Source of the DNA: Agromyces salentinus
Lineage (GTDB): Bacteria; Actinomycetota; Actinomycetes; Actinomycetales; Microbacteriaceae
Length of the DNA stretch: 64,000 bases
Assembly: GCF_009749395.1 (NCBI RefSeq)
Contig: NZ_WBIR01000007.1
Coordinates: 150,504 to 214,503 of the forward strand
Direction: 5' to 3'
Shown: piece by piece, positions 52,112 through 60,671 of the stretch
Numbering within the stretch: the stretch's first letter is position 1
Layout: every line of letters begins with the position of its first letter
Notes under the pieces: model-generated
Database searches by the model: none
What the model was told of the DNA's origin: nothing
Seen by the model: the letters and a program-made list of their open reading frames with translations, nothing else
Made by a program: the position numbers and the translations under genes

Positions 52112-53580
52112 ATGGCGCTCCCACCCGGGCTGACGACTGCACGGAATGTGCGCCAGAGGATCGCGAAGTCGCCGGTGATCGACCAGTTCTCCACGTAGTA
52201 GAGGTCGAGGCGCACGCTCTCCTCCCACGACAGCGTCGAGCGGCCGCTCACCTGCCAGAGCCCGGTCATGCCCGGCTGCACGAAGAGCCTGCGGCCGGCC
52301 GAACCCTCGTAGAGCGCGACCTCGGCGCGGCGCTGCGGCCTCGGTCCGACCAGGCTCATGCTGCCGTGCAGCACGTTGAAGAGTTGCGGCAGTTCGTCGA
52401 GCGAGTACTTGCGCAGCACTCGACCGATGCGTGTCACCCTCGGGTCGTTCGGCACCTTGAACAGCGGCCGCGTGTCGGTGCCATTCGCGGCGAGCAAGTC
52501 GGACAGCTGCGCATCCGCCCCGTCGGCCATCGAGCGGAACTTGAGCATCGTGAAGGGCTTGCCCTTGAGTCCGACACGCTCCTGCCGGTAGAACACCGGT
52601 CCCGGTGAAGAGGTCTTCACCATCACGGCGAGCACCGCGAACACTGGCGAGAAGACGACGACGAGCGCGAAGCCCACGATCAGGTCGAACACGCGCTTCG
52701 CGACGAGCTTGCGACCCTCGAACTTCGGCGTCTCCACGTGCATGAGCGGCAAGCCGGCGACGGGGCGGGTGTGAATGCGCGGACCACCGATGTCGATGAG
52801 GCTCGGGGCCACCACGAGGTGCTCCGCCCCGGGGATGAGGCCCCAGCTCAGCTCGCGCACGCGCTCCGGTCCGAGCTCGTCGGAGCTGGTGATGATCACC
52901 GTGTCGGCACCGAAGTCGCGCATCACGGCGAGCGCGTGCTGCATGCCGTACTCCACTGGGATGTGCGTGCCCGGCAGATACGGCTCGCCATGGCCGGGCA
53001 GGCAGGCGCCTGCCACGCGGTAGCCGGCGTGCGGCATGCGCTCCAACTCGCGGGCGATCAGCGCGACGGACGACGCGGAGCCGACGAGCAGCACCCGCGA
53101 TGAGTACTCCCCGCGCTGACGCATGACGCCGAGCCACTGCCGCCACATCCAGCGGGAGAAGATCAGCACGAGCACGCCGAGCGGGAAGGCGATGAGGATG
53201 TATCCGCGACCGATGTCGATCTTGAAGAGGAACGCGACGATCGCGACCAGCCCGAAGAGTCGAACCGTGGCGTCGGCCACCGCTCGATACTCCTGCGTGC
53301 CGAGCCCCAGCACCCGCGGCGAGCGCGTGTCATAGAGCTCCAAGGAGAGCATCCACGCGGTCACGATCACGAAGGAGACGACCGTGTAGCTGACCGCGAT
53401 GTCGCCTCGGGAACCGCCGTATCCCGGCGTGTTGTAATCGATGCCGACCCAGGCGATCTGCGTGCCGAAGACCACCCACAGCAGCACGAGCAGGTCGGTG
53501 ATGCGCACGCGCGACGCGAGTTTCGACGACCACGCCGTGGTCGACATCGTGGCGGCCGCGTAGAACCTCCGCATCACCAT
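52108..53580 (-). CDS. Polyprenyl-phosphate sugar-1-phosphate transferase (set B initiating enzyme)
   Basis: 490 aa. N-terminal TM block, Rossmann-like domain (VLLVGSASSVALIARELERM), a TM helix near 290 and the transferase domain with FYRQERVGLKGKPFTMLKFR, RKYSLDELPQLFNVLHGSMS and GPRPQRRAEVALYEG. Closely parallels the set A enzyme at 13001-14494. It starts the set B repeat unit on undecaprenyl phosphate. The start cluster ATGGTGATG overlaps the previous stop; ATG 53580 gives the longest protein. Confidence 0.93.
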   Translation of the reverse strand: MVMRRFYAAATMSTTAWSSKLASRVRITDLLVLLWVVFGTQIAWVGIDYNTPGYGGSRGDIAVSYTVVSFVIVTAWMLSLELYDTRSPRVLGLGTQEYRAVADATVRLFGLVAIVAFLFKIDIGRGYILIAFPLGVLVLIFSRWMWRQWLGVMRQRGEYSSRVLLVGSASSVALIARELERMPHAGYRVAGACLPGHGEPYLPGTHIPVEYGMQHALAVMRDFGADTVIITSSDELGPERVRELSWGLIPGAEHLVVAPSLIDIGGPRIHTRPVAGLPLMHVETPKFEGRKLVAKRVFDLIVGFALVVVFSPVFAVLAVMVKTSSPGPVFYRQERVGLKGKPFTMLKFRSMADGADAQLSDLLAANGTDTRPLFKVPNDPRVTRIGRVLRKYSLDELPQLFNVLHGSMSLVGPRPQRRAEVALYEGSAGRRLFVQPGMTGLWQVSGRSTLSWEESVRLDLYYVENWSITGDFAILWRTFRAVVSPGGSAI

Positions 53581-54506
53581 GTGGCGCCCCCGTCCGTCGA
53601 CCGCGCGAGCACGCCGCCCGCGTACGCCCAGACCGTGCCGTCGGACGCCACGTCGATCACGGTCGTGCCCGGCGTGAGGTCGGCTTCGAGGCAGGCGCCT
53701 GGCGCGGCATCGGATGCCAGCTTCGCGATGCGGATGCCGCGGCATCCGTCACCCGTCACCGCGACGAGGGTGAGCTCCGGGGTCGCCGTGATCGCGAGCG
53801 CGCCCGGCGGCAACTCGGTCACGGACCAGCTCGCGCCCGAGTCGTTCGTCACGACGGCCTTACCCGACTCGCAGAAGACCGTCGCCGTCTCGGTCGACGT
53901 CGCGGCGACCTGCACCGGTCCGTCGCAGGGAGTCGAGGCACCGGCGGGCCCGACGACCTGCGCGCCGTCGAGGTACCACGTGGGCTCGAGCTCGCCGGCC
54001 GGCTCCCAGTCGTCGCCCTGCACGAAGCTCCGGTATCCGCCGACGCCGCAGGACGTCGGGTCACGGGCGATCATGGTGACGATGTCGGCGTCGCTCGGGT
54101 CGATCGACTGAAGGTCGGTGAGGCCGGCCGTGTACGCGGGCGTCCAGGTCGCCCCGCCGTCGACGCTCACCTCGAGGGCGGCGGCTGCATCGGGGCACCG
54201 CCCCACCACTCCGCGGTAGGCCAGGTTGGCGTCGAGAGCGGCGAGCACGACGGTCGGGCGTACCACCGTGGGCACGGCATCCGCATCTGCGGCCGGCGAT
54301 GGCGATGACGTCGGTTCCGACGGCGACTCCGACGCCGGCGGCGGCAGCGTCGGCAGCACCTCCCCCTGCGGCGGACTCGCGTCGGAACGCACCGAGGTGA
54401 TGGCCCACCAGACGAGGGCCGCGTCGACGAGCACGAACACCACGATCGCCGCGACCGCCCACGGGGCGGCCACGAAGCGCGTCGTCGGCGTCTCGCTACG
54501 TGGCAC
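53574..54506 (-). CDS. Membrane-anchored protein with BNR/Asp-box repeats
   Basis: 310 aa. One N-terminal TM helix (about 14-37), a Pro/Ser-rich linker (about 50-75), then a beta-rich region with three Asp-box-like turns: SVDGGATWTP, TNDSGASWSV and RSTDGGATW at the very C-terminus. Asp-boxes mark sialidase-like or other beta-propellers. Only three are visible, so the propeller may be partial. The GTG overlaps the phosphatase gene by 11 nt. Function in the kinase-phosphatase-transferase operon is unknown. Confidence 0.7.
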   Translation of the reverse strand: MPRSETPTTRFVAAPWAVAAIVVFVLVDAALVWWAITSVRSDASPPQGEVLPTLPPPASESPSEPTSSPSPAADADAVPTVVRPTVVLAALDANLAYRGVVGRCPDAAAALEVSVDGGATWTPAYTAGLTDLQSIDPSDADIVTMIARDPTSCGVGGYRSFVQGDDWEPAGELEPTWYLDGAQVVGPAGASTPCDGPVQVAATSTETATVFCESGKAVVTNDSGASWSVTELPPGALAITATPELTLVAVTGDGCRGIRIAKLASDAAPGACLEADLTPGTTVIDVASDGTVWAYAGGVLARSTDGGATW

Positions 54507-55107
54507 CGGGACCGCCCGACACCGACGGAGTGACGAGGGCCGAGACGAGCTGGTCGATGGACTGGTCGATCAGCCTGCCCGCCTCGTCGTAGACCGCGTC
54601 GGGCGCACGGTACGGATCGAGGATGTCGTCGTCGTTCGGGTCCGACGGCGGTGGCGCGAGGCCACGGGATCGAGCTGCGGCATCCGTCGCCCGTTGCAGC
54701 GGCGACCGTGAACTCGGGTCGGGGAGGCCGGGGTCGTCGAGGTCACCCTCGGCGGCGAGGAACGCGAGCACCCTCGCGAACTCGCGGAGCGTGTAGGCGC
54801 GGCGGGCCGCCCGTGGCACGAGCTGGGCGACCTCGGCCCGATGGGCTCGGGTCGCGGTGAGCACGAGGTCGGCGTCCTGCACCATCCGCTCGGTCAGCTG
54901 ACGCGCCGAATGCGCCGCCGGATCGGCGCCGTAGCGCACCGACTGGGCCGCCGCCTCGGGCGTCATCGGGCGACCGACGAGGGCACCGGTTCCGGCGCTC
55001 GACACGTGCACGTCGTGCATGCCGGCTGCGGTGAGGCGCTCGATGAGCATCTGCTCGGCCATCGGGGACCTGCAGACGTTGCCGGTGCAGACGACGAGCA
55101 CGTTCAC
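54496..55107 (-). CDS. Low-molecular-weight protein tyrosine phosphatase (Wzb-like)
   Basis: 203 aa. The P-loop CTGNVCRSP (Cys7, Arg13; CX5R) opens the protein and DPY follows in the ILDPYRAPD segment near residue 175. It would dephosphorylate the tyrosine-rich tail of the Wzc-like kinase encoded 4 nt upstream (overlap), cycling the set B export machinery. Longer than typical LMW-PTPs (about 150 aa) through an insert around residues 115-165. Confidence 0.92.
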   Translation of the reverse strand: MNVLVVCTGNVCRSPMAEQMLIERLTAAGMHDVHVSSAGTGALVGRPMTPEAAAQSVRYGADPAAHSARQLTERMVQDADLVLTATRAHRAEVAQLVPRAARRAYTLREFARVLAFLAAEGDLDDPGLPDPSSRSPLQRATDAAARSRGLAPPPSDPNDDDILDPYRAPDAVYDEAGRLIDQSIDQLVSALVTPSVSGGPGAT

Positions 55108-56585
55108 GCTCCACCCACCGGCTCCTGCTTCGGTTGCAGGTCGGCCCGCTGCTGCGGCGGCTGCTGTTGCTGCTGCTGCGGCTCGGGGGCGGGCGCGTAG
55201 CCGTACCCGTAGCCGTACCCATAGCCGTACTTGCCGTAGCCGTAGGCGTCGGCGCCCTTCAACGGGAGCATCGTGAGCACGATGCCCGAGACCTTCGCGT
55301 CGACGTTCTCGAGCACCGAGAACGCGCCCTTGACCTGCCCCTTGTGCGCGCGACCGACCGCCACCACGAGGATCGCGCCGCCGGCGGCGCGCGAGAGCAC
55401 CGCGGCATCCGTCACCGGCAGCAGCGGTGGCGCGTCGAAGAGCACGACGTCGAACGCGCGGTTGAGCTCGGCGATGGTCTCGGCCATCGCCGAGGAGCCG
55501 AGCAGCTCGCTGGGATTCGGAGGCACGCGACCCGCCGGCAGCACGTACAGCTGCCCACGACCCCAGGGCTGGATGACGTCCTGCAGTTCGGCGCGGCCGA
55601 TGAGCAGGTCGGTGAGCCCCACCGCACCCTCGATGCCGAGGTAGGACGCCACCTTCGGGCGACGCAGGTCGGCGTCGACGAGGAGCACCCGCGCACCCGC
55701 ATCGGCCAGTGCGATCGCGAGGTTCGCGGCCGTCGTCGACTTGCCCTCGGACTCGATCGAGGAGGTCACCACGAACGAGCGCTCGGGCCTGGCCGCATCG
55801 AGGAACTGCAGGTTGGTGCGCAGCGCGCGGAACGACTCGGCCCGCGGCGAATGCGGGTCGGCGTGCACGATAAGCGGCCGGTCCTTCGCCTTCGGATCGA
55901 AGACGATGCCGCCGATGACCGGGGTGTCGGTGAGCAACTCCACGTCGCGCTCATTGCGGATGCGTGTGTCGAGGGTCTCGCGCAGCACGGCCGCGCCGAT
56001 GCCGAGCGCGAGGCCGATGAGCCCGCCGAGAACGACGTTCAACATCACGTTGGGGCTCACGGGCTTCTGCGGCACCGCGGCGTGCTGCACGAGGGTCAGC
56101 CGCACCGGCGAGGCCTCGACCGGATTGCCGTCCGCATCGGTCGCACCCGTCGTCTCGATCGAGGACACCACGGTCGTCAGGCTCTCGGAGACGGCGGTCG
56201 CGACCTGGGCTGCGATGGCGGGATTCCGATCGATCACCGTGATCTCGATGAGGGAGGTGTCGGGCAGGCTCGTCGCCGTGACGCCACGTGCAAGCTCCTC
56301 GCTCGTCATGTCGAGCTTCACGTCGGCGATGACAGGCAGCAGCACGATGGGGGTAGACGCGAGGTCGGCATAGGTCTTGACACGGTTCTGGGTATACGTG
56401 TTGCCCTGCGTTCGCTCACCGATGCTGTCACCGCCCGAGGTCGACACGAAGACCTTCGCCGACGAGCTGTACATCGGCGTCTGGGCGATCGAGAAGGCGG
56501 CACCGCCGGCGATGCCGAGGAGCGTGAGCAACACGATCAACACCCAACTCTGCCGCAGGATGCGGATGTAATCGCGAAGCTCCAC
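55104..56585 (-). CDS. Wzc/CapAB-like BY-kinase with Tyr/Gln-rich tail (set B)
   Basis: 493 aa. Wzz domain with TM segments near 15-35 and 180-200, then a BY-kinase domain: Walker A SIESEGKST (Lys282), Walker A' LVDADLRRPK, Walker B VVLFDAPPLL. The last 50 residues hold alternating Gly-Tyr (KYGYGYGYGYGY) then PEPQQQQQQPPQQ. The tyrosines are likely autophosphorylation sites regulating polymer length. GTG 56585 has GGGGA upstream. It lacks the defects seen in the set A copy. Confidence 0.93.
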   Translation of the reverse strand: MELRDYIRILRQSWVLIVLLTLLGIAGGAAFSIAQTPMYSSSAKVFVSTSGGDSIGERTQGNTYTQNRVKTYADLASTPIVLLPVIADVKLDMTSEELARGVTATSLPDTSLIEITVIDRNPAIAAQVATAVSESLTTVVSSIETTGATDADGNPVEASPVRLTLVQHAAVPQKPVSPNVMLNVVLGGLIGLALGIGAAVLRETLDTRIRNERDVELLTDTPVIGGIVFDPKAKDRPLIVHADPHSPRAESFRALRTNLQFLDAARPERSFVVTSSIESEGKSTTAANLAIALADAGARVLLVDADLRRPKVASYLGIEGAVGLTDLLIGRAELQDVIQPWGRGQLYVLPAGRVPPNPSELLGSSAMAETIAELNRAFDVVLFDAPPLLPVTDAAVLSRAAGGAILVVAVGRAHKGQVKGAFSVLENVDAKVSGIVLTMLPLKGADAYGYGKYGYGYGYGYGYAPAPEPQQQQQQPPQQRADLQPKQEPVGGA

Positions 56586-56642
56586 GTCGTTCAGTCCCCG
56601 TCCCCCGACCGTGCTGAAAGTGTCACGGATACGCTGGGCACC

Positions 56643-57425
56643 GTGGCACCCTCTCAACATGCCCCGCGGAGTGGGGGCCTGTCAACAACCGACACTCCCC
56701 CATTCGGAGTCTTCGACGCCGCGAATCAGCGCTGGGGCGTCGCGGATGCCGCGATCGGCGTGCTCCTCGCGACCGCATGCTCGCTGGGCTGGGCCTGGCT
56801 CACGCGCACCGTCGTCATCGACGAATGGCTGCAGGTGCTCGGTGCGTTCCTCGCCGTCTGGGTGCCGCTCCTGCTCGTGCTGTGGATCGCGGATGCCGCG
56901 CGCGGGCGTCGCTCGCACTGGCGCGACTTCGGGCTCCGCATCACGTGGCTCGACCTGCTCTGGGGTGCCGGCGTCGGCCTCATGGTGCGCGGGGCGGTGA
57001 CCCTGATCGAGCTCGGCGCAACCGGACGCACGTCGCTCGACGGTGGAGTGCTCGCCCTGCCGACCGGCTTCACGTTCTGGTTCGGCGTGATCCTCGCCCC
57101 CGTCGTGCTGGGCCCGATCATCGAGGAGACGTTCTACCGGGGGCTCGTGCTGCGCGCCGTCGCCCGGGCCACGGCCCGGGCTGGCGGTACGAAGCGGGTC
57201 GCGGCATCCGTCGCGGTGATCGTGAGCGCGCTCGTCTTCGCCCTCGCGCACCTCGTGGGCGGCGGCGTGATGTCACCCGCGGTGGCGACGGTGACCTTCG
57301 TCGGAACGCTGCTCCTCGGGCTCGCGACCGGCGTGCTGGCGGCGACGACCGGCCGGCTCGGCGGCGCGATCGTCGCGCACGTCGTGTTCAACGGCACGCT
57401 CGTCGCGGCCGTGCTCGCCGGCTGA
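56643..57425 (+). CDS. CPBP-family intramembrane metalloprotease
   Basis: 260 aa, about eight TM segments. The three family motifs are intact: EETFYRG, FALAHL and HVVFNGT. CPBP (CAAX-protease-like, Abi) enzymes cleave within the membrane, but the substrate is unknown. GTG 56643 is exactly 7 nt after TACGCT (56630-56635) with no ribosome-binding site, so a leaderless transcript is likely. Confidence 0.87.
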   Translation: MAPSQHAPRSGGLSTTDTPPFGVFDAANQRWGVADAAIGVLLATACSLGWAWLTRTVVIDEWLQVLGAFLAVWVPLLLVLWIADAARGRRSHWRDFGLRITWLDLLWGAGVGLMVRGAVTLIELGATGRTSLDGGVLALPTGFTFWFGVILAPVVLGPIIEETFYRGLVLRAVARATARAGGTKRVAASVAVIVSALVFALAHLVGGGVMSPAVATVTFVGTLLLGLATGVLAATTGRLGGAIVAHVVFNGTLVAAVLAG

Positions 57426-57501
57426 CGCCGGGCTGCGGCATCCGCTCGGCATGCCGCTCAGCGCGGCGGGCGGCATCCGCTCGGCCCGCGGCATCCGATC
57501 G
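57426..57501. other. Convergent gap with three GGCATCCG words
   Basis: Between the convergent CPBP and tdk genes, GCGGCATCCG occurs three times (about 57436, 57470 and 57488), mixed with GCCGCTC and CGGCCCGCGG segments. No simple hairpin of terminator quality. It is another site where the window-wide word clusters at gene ends. Confidence 0.5.
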
Positions 57502-58116
57502 TCAGTGGCGGCCGTTGAGCACGCCGCCGGACTCCTCGAGGTAGCAGACGCCGCAGAGCGACTCGTAGGTGACGGCCTCGCCGTCGATCGCGACCTGGTC
57601 GCCGTCGAACACGAAGCGGCCGTCGATCGTGCGGCCGTTGAAGATGGCCTTGCGACCGCAGCGGCAGATGGTCTTCAGCTCCTCGAGGCTGTGCGCGATC
57701 TCGAGAAGGCGACGGCTGCCCGGGAAGGCCACCGTCTGGAAGTCGGTGCGGATGCCGTAGGCCAGCACCGGGATGCCCTCGATGAGCGCGATGCGCAGGA
57801 GGTCGTCCACCTGCTCGGAAGTCAGGAACTGCGCCTCGTCGACGAGCAGGCAGCTGACATCGCGGCCGGTCTCGGCGGCCTCGACCGCTCGACGCTGCTC
57901 GAAGAGCTCGCGCACGTTCGCGTCGGGCGCGATCACGAAGTCGACCGCGCGCACCACGCCCAGGCGCGACACGATGTCGCCGTCGCCCTTGGTGTCGACC
58001 GCGGGCTTCGCGAGCAGCACGCTGTGTCCGCGCTCCTCGTAGTTGAAGGCGGCCTGGAGCAGGGCGGTGGACTTGCCGGAGTTCATCGCGCCGTAGCGGA
58101 AGTAGAGCTTCGCCAT
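57502..58116 (-). CDS. tdk: Thymidine kinase (type II)
   Basis: 204 aa. P-loop GAMNSGKST, LLVDEAQFL (Walker B/base), lasso YGIRTDFQ and a zinc site formed by CRCG and CGVCY. It phosphorylates thymidine for salvage. ATG 58116 chosen; an adjacent GTG at 58119 is possible. Ends 76 nt from the convergent CPBP gene. Confidence 0.95.
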   Translation of the reverse strand: MAKLYFRYGAMNSGKSTALLQAAFNYEERGHSVLLAKPAVDTKGDGDIVSRLGVVRAVDFVIAPDANVRELFEQRRAVEAAETGRDVSCLLVDEAQFLTSEQVDDLLRIALIEGIPVLAYGIRTDFQTVAFPGSRRLLEIAHSLEELKTICRCGRKAIFNGRTIDGRFVFDGDQVAIDGEAVTYESLCGVCYLEESGGVLNGRH

Positions 58117-58155
58117 CACGCGACCCGGATCGGGGTGCCCGTCGCCGGGCCGGAC

Positions 58156-59319
58156 TCAACTGATCTCATGACGCAACTCCACCCTGACATTCTCCACCGT
58201 GACCTCCGACACGGCGACCATGCCCACCGCGCGCGCCACCGACGCGAACCGCTCGACGACGCGGCGCTGCGGGGGCTCGGCCCCGAGACGGCCGAGCACC
58301 TCGATGACGACGACGCGACCGTGCAGCGGTCCCCGTTCCGGGCGAACCACCGCGACGTCGACGTGCACGACCTGCGCCCGGCCATCGCCGGTGAGCCACG
58401 AGAGCAGTGCGGTCAGCGCCGCCCGCTGACCCTCGTTCAGCTTCGAGGCGGCCGAGTCCGGGTCGGCCACGAGGACCGCGATGCCGTGTTGGCGCACGAG
58501 CTCGCCGGCCAGGTCGCCGAGCCACGTCGAGGCGATCTCGCTCTTCAGGGTCGCCCGCAGGGCGTCGGCGAGGTGACGTGCCCGGGCGGCATCGGCGACC
58601 GAGACCCGCTCCTGATCGAGCACGCTCGCCAGGAAGGGCAGCACCTCGCGCCGGAGCACCGCGACGCGGCCGTGGTCGCCCGAGCGGGCCAGTCCCGCCC
58701 GAAGCTCGGTGTCTCGCGCGAGGACGACCCGGTTGGCCGTGCGCTGCCATTCGAGCGTCACCTGGACGATCGCCCATGCGTAGCCGGCCGCCGCCGCCGA
58801 CGCCGTCAACGTGGGAGCCACGTACACGAACATCTTCGACGCGACCGGAGCCTCGTTCCACGTCGGGTTCGCCGCCCCCGCGATGAGCACCGCCAGCACG
58901 CCTGAGGCGAGCACGCCAGCCGTGAGCAACGAGAGCCAGTTGCAGAAGGGCGCGAGCGAGACCACCAGCACGCCGATCACGAGCGGCCCGAAGTCGTCGT
59001 AGATGTAGCGGTCGTTGCCGATGGTGCTGAGGTACTCGGCGACCGCGGCGCCGACCCCGATGACGACGACGATCCAGAGCCTCTCGGGCGTGACCGGAGC
59101 CCGCGAGGGCCGCGTGGCGTACGTCGCGTAGGCTCCCGCGATCACCACGAGCACGATCGCGGCGCCCGCGGCGAGCGGCGACACGACCTCCGACCAGTGC
59201 GCGACCGTGAACGAGACGGAGATCGCCACGGCCACGAGCGCGCCGAGCGGCGTGATCGCCGCTGAGGCGACCCCCGACACCGGGTCGATGTCCTGCTGCG
59301 TCAACCGACGGGTGCTCAT
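58156..59319 (-). CDS. Membrane protein with degenerate histidine-kinase-like C-terminus
   Basis: 387 aa. About six TM segments in residues 20-190, then a cytoplasmic part where RRVVLARDTELRAGLARSGD and a long helical stretch could be a dimerisation region. KLNEGQRAALTALLSWLTGD and VVHVDVAVVRPERGP resemble an HATPase fold without clear N, G1 or G2 boxes. It is translationally coupled (ATGA) to the intact kinase upstream, so the two may form a sensory pair. Family call uncertain. Confidence 0.6.
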   Translation of the reverse strand: MSTRRLTQQDIDPVSGVASAAITPLGALVAVAISVSFTVAHWSEVVSPLAAGAAIVLVVIAGAYATYATRPSRAPVTPERLWIVVVIGVGAAVAEYLSTIGNDRYIYDDFGPLVIGVLVVSLAPFCNWLSLLTAGVLASGVLAVLIAGAANPTWNEAPVASKMFVYVAPTLTASAAAAGYAWAIVQVTLEWQRTANRVVLARDTELRAGLARSGDHGRVAVLRREVLPFLASVLDQERVSVADAARARHLADALRATLKSEIASTWLGDLAGELVRQHGIAVLVADPDSAASKLNEGQRAALTALLSWLTGDGRAQVVHVDVAVVRPERGPLHGRVVVIEVLGRLGAEPPQRRVVERFASVARAVGMVAVSEVTVENVRVELRHEIS

Positions 59320-60530
59320 GCGCCGCCCTCCGGGACCGTCAGCACGACGGTCGTCCCGATGCCGATCGCCGACCACACGCGCGCCGAACCACCGTGCCGC
59401 TCGAGCCGCTCGCGCACCCCGAAGCGGATGCCGCGCCGGTCGGCGGGAACGCGCTCGGGATCGAAGCCCACGCCGGCGTCCATGACGGCGACCGTGACTT
59501 CCCGGCCCCCGTTGCCGATGATCAGCTCGGCCTCCCGCACGTTCGCGTGCCGCGCGACGTTGCGCAGGCATTCGGCGACGGCCTCGTCGATGTCGGCCGC
59601 CCGCTCGGGGCCGAGCGCGCCCAGCACGGCCAGGTCGCCGGTCATCTGCACGTCGAGACCCTCTTCGGCAGCGGTGGTGAACGCATGATCGAGGGTCGGG
59701 AGGGCATCCGCACCGCCCACGGCGACGGGCGTGTGGATGTCGGAGGGGTTCGAGGAGCCCGCGCCGTGCGCGTCGACCCAGTCGCGGCCGATGACGAGCT
59801 CGAGGTCCTGGCGGATGTCGGCGCGCCGACGCTCGTCGATCGGCCCCGAGCCCGACGCCGCGATCGCGAGCAGGTGGCCCATCGCGATGTCGTACAGGCT
59901 CGTGATCGCCTCGAGCTCGTGATCCCGGCGGGCGACCGCGGCGTTGGCGCGCACGCCGGCGCGCACGAGCCCGGTCTGGCCGCGCACGCCGACGCGTCGA
60001 TTCAGGCCGTCGAAGGTGCGGATCATGATGACGAGCCCCGCCGCGCCCACCGCCGCGAGGTTCACGACGAACGGGGCTCCGACGACCTGGGCGCCGATCC
60101 ACACCGCGATCTGACCGACGACGAGTCCGGCGAGCGTCCAGGCGATCGCGGCGACCGAGCCCGTCCCGGCGCCGCCGACGAGCACGAGGGCGACGCACGG
60201 GATCGCGACGATCGCGTTGTTCGTGGTGCCCAGTTCGTACACCGGCTCCATCGCGACCATCGTCATGCCTGCCGTCGCGACGCCGCCGACGACGAGGTAG
60301 GTGAGGGTCGTCGCCACGGTGCGGCGCACGGCGACGAGCACCAGCAGCACGGCGATCGCCGCGGTCAGCGCCACCGCCGCCCAGGAGAGGGCGACGCCAC
60401 TCAGCGCCGATGCGAGGGAGGCCAGGCCGCCCGCGCCGAGGTACACCCAGGCGCCCACGTGGCCGGCGTGCACGATGGCACGGCCCACGGAATCCCTCGA
60501 GAGGTCGCCGCCCGGAAGGCCAAGCGTCAT
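59316..60530 (-). CDS. Membrane sensor histidine kinase-like protein
   Basis: 404 aa. About seven TM segments, then HATPase_c with N-box ECLRNVARHA, G1 DAGVGFDPERVP, G2 RGIRFGVRERL and a GIGTTVVLTVP end, the NarL-partner (HPK7/MacS-like) type. The DHp region around ARRDHELEAITSLYDIAMGH has a His but not the canonical pattern. ATG 60530 has a GGAGG site. No response regulator gene lies nearby, so the output path is not visible here. Confidence 0.75.
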   Translation of the reverse strand: MTLGLPGGDLSRDSVGRAIVHAGHVGAWVYLGAGGLASLASALSGVALSWAAVALTAAIAVLLVLVAVRRTVATTLTYLVVGGVATAGMTMVAMEPVYELGTTNNAIVAIPCVALVLVGGAGTGSVAAIAWTLAGLVVGQIAVWIGAQVVGAPFVVNLAAVGAAGLVIMIRTFDGLNRRVGVRGQTGLVRAGVRANAAVARRDHELEAITSLYDIAMGHLLAIAASGSGPIDERRRADIRQDLELVIGRDWVDAHGAGSSNPSDIHTPVAVGGADALPTLDHAFTTAAEEGLDVQMTGDLAVLGALGPERAADIDEAVAECLRNVARHANVREAELIIGNGGREVTVAVMDAGVGFDPERVPADRRGIRFGVRERLERHGGSARVWSAIGIGTTVVLTVPEGGA

Positions 60531-60671
60531 GGTGTCCTCCGGGTTCGCGCCGGTGCGTCGGGTTCGCACGGGTTCTTCCGGATTATGACAGCTTCGGGCT
60601 CCCCCGGCGAAAGCCCCTGATCACGGGGGTACGCCGGGCGTCATCCGCCGGGTCGGTGGAGCGCGTGGGCG

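Noticed and set aside
12943..56585. Prophage or ICE origin of the whole polysaccharide region
   Set aside because: No integrase, relaxase, phage structural genes or attachment repeats seen; only the 42-51 kb part looks foreign.
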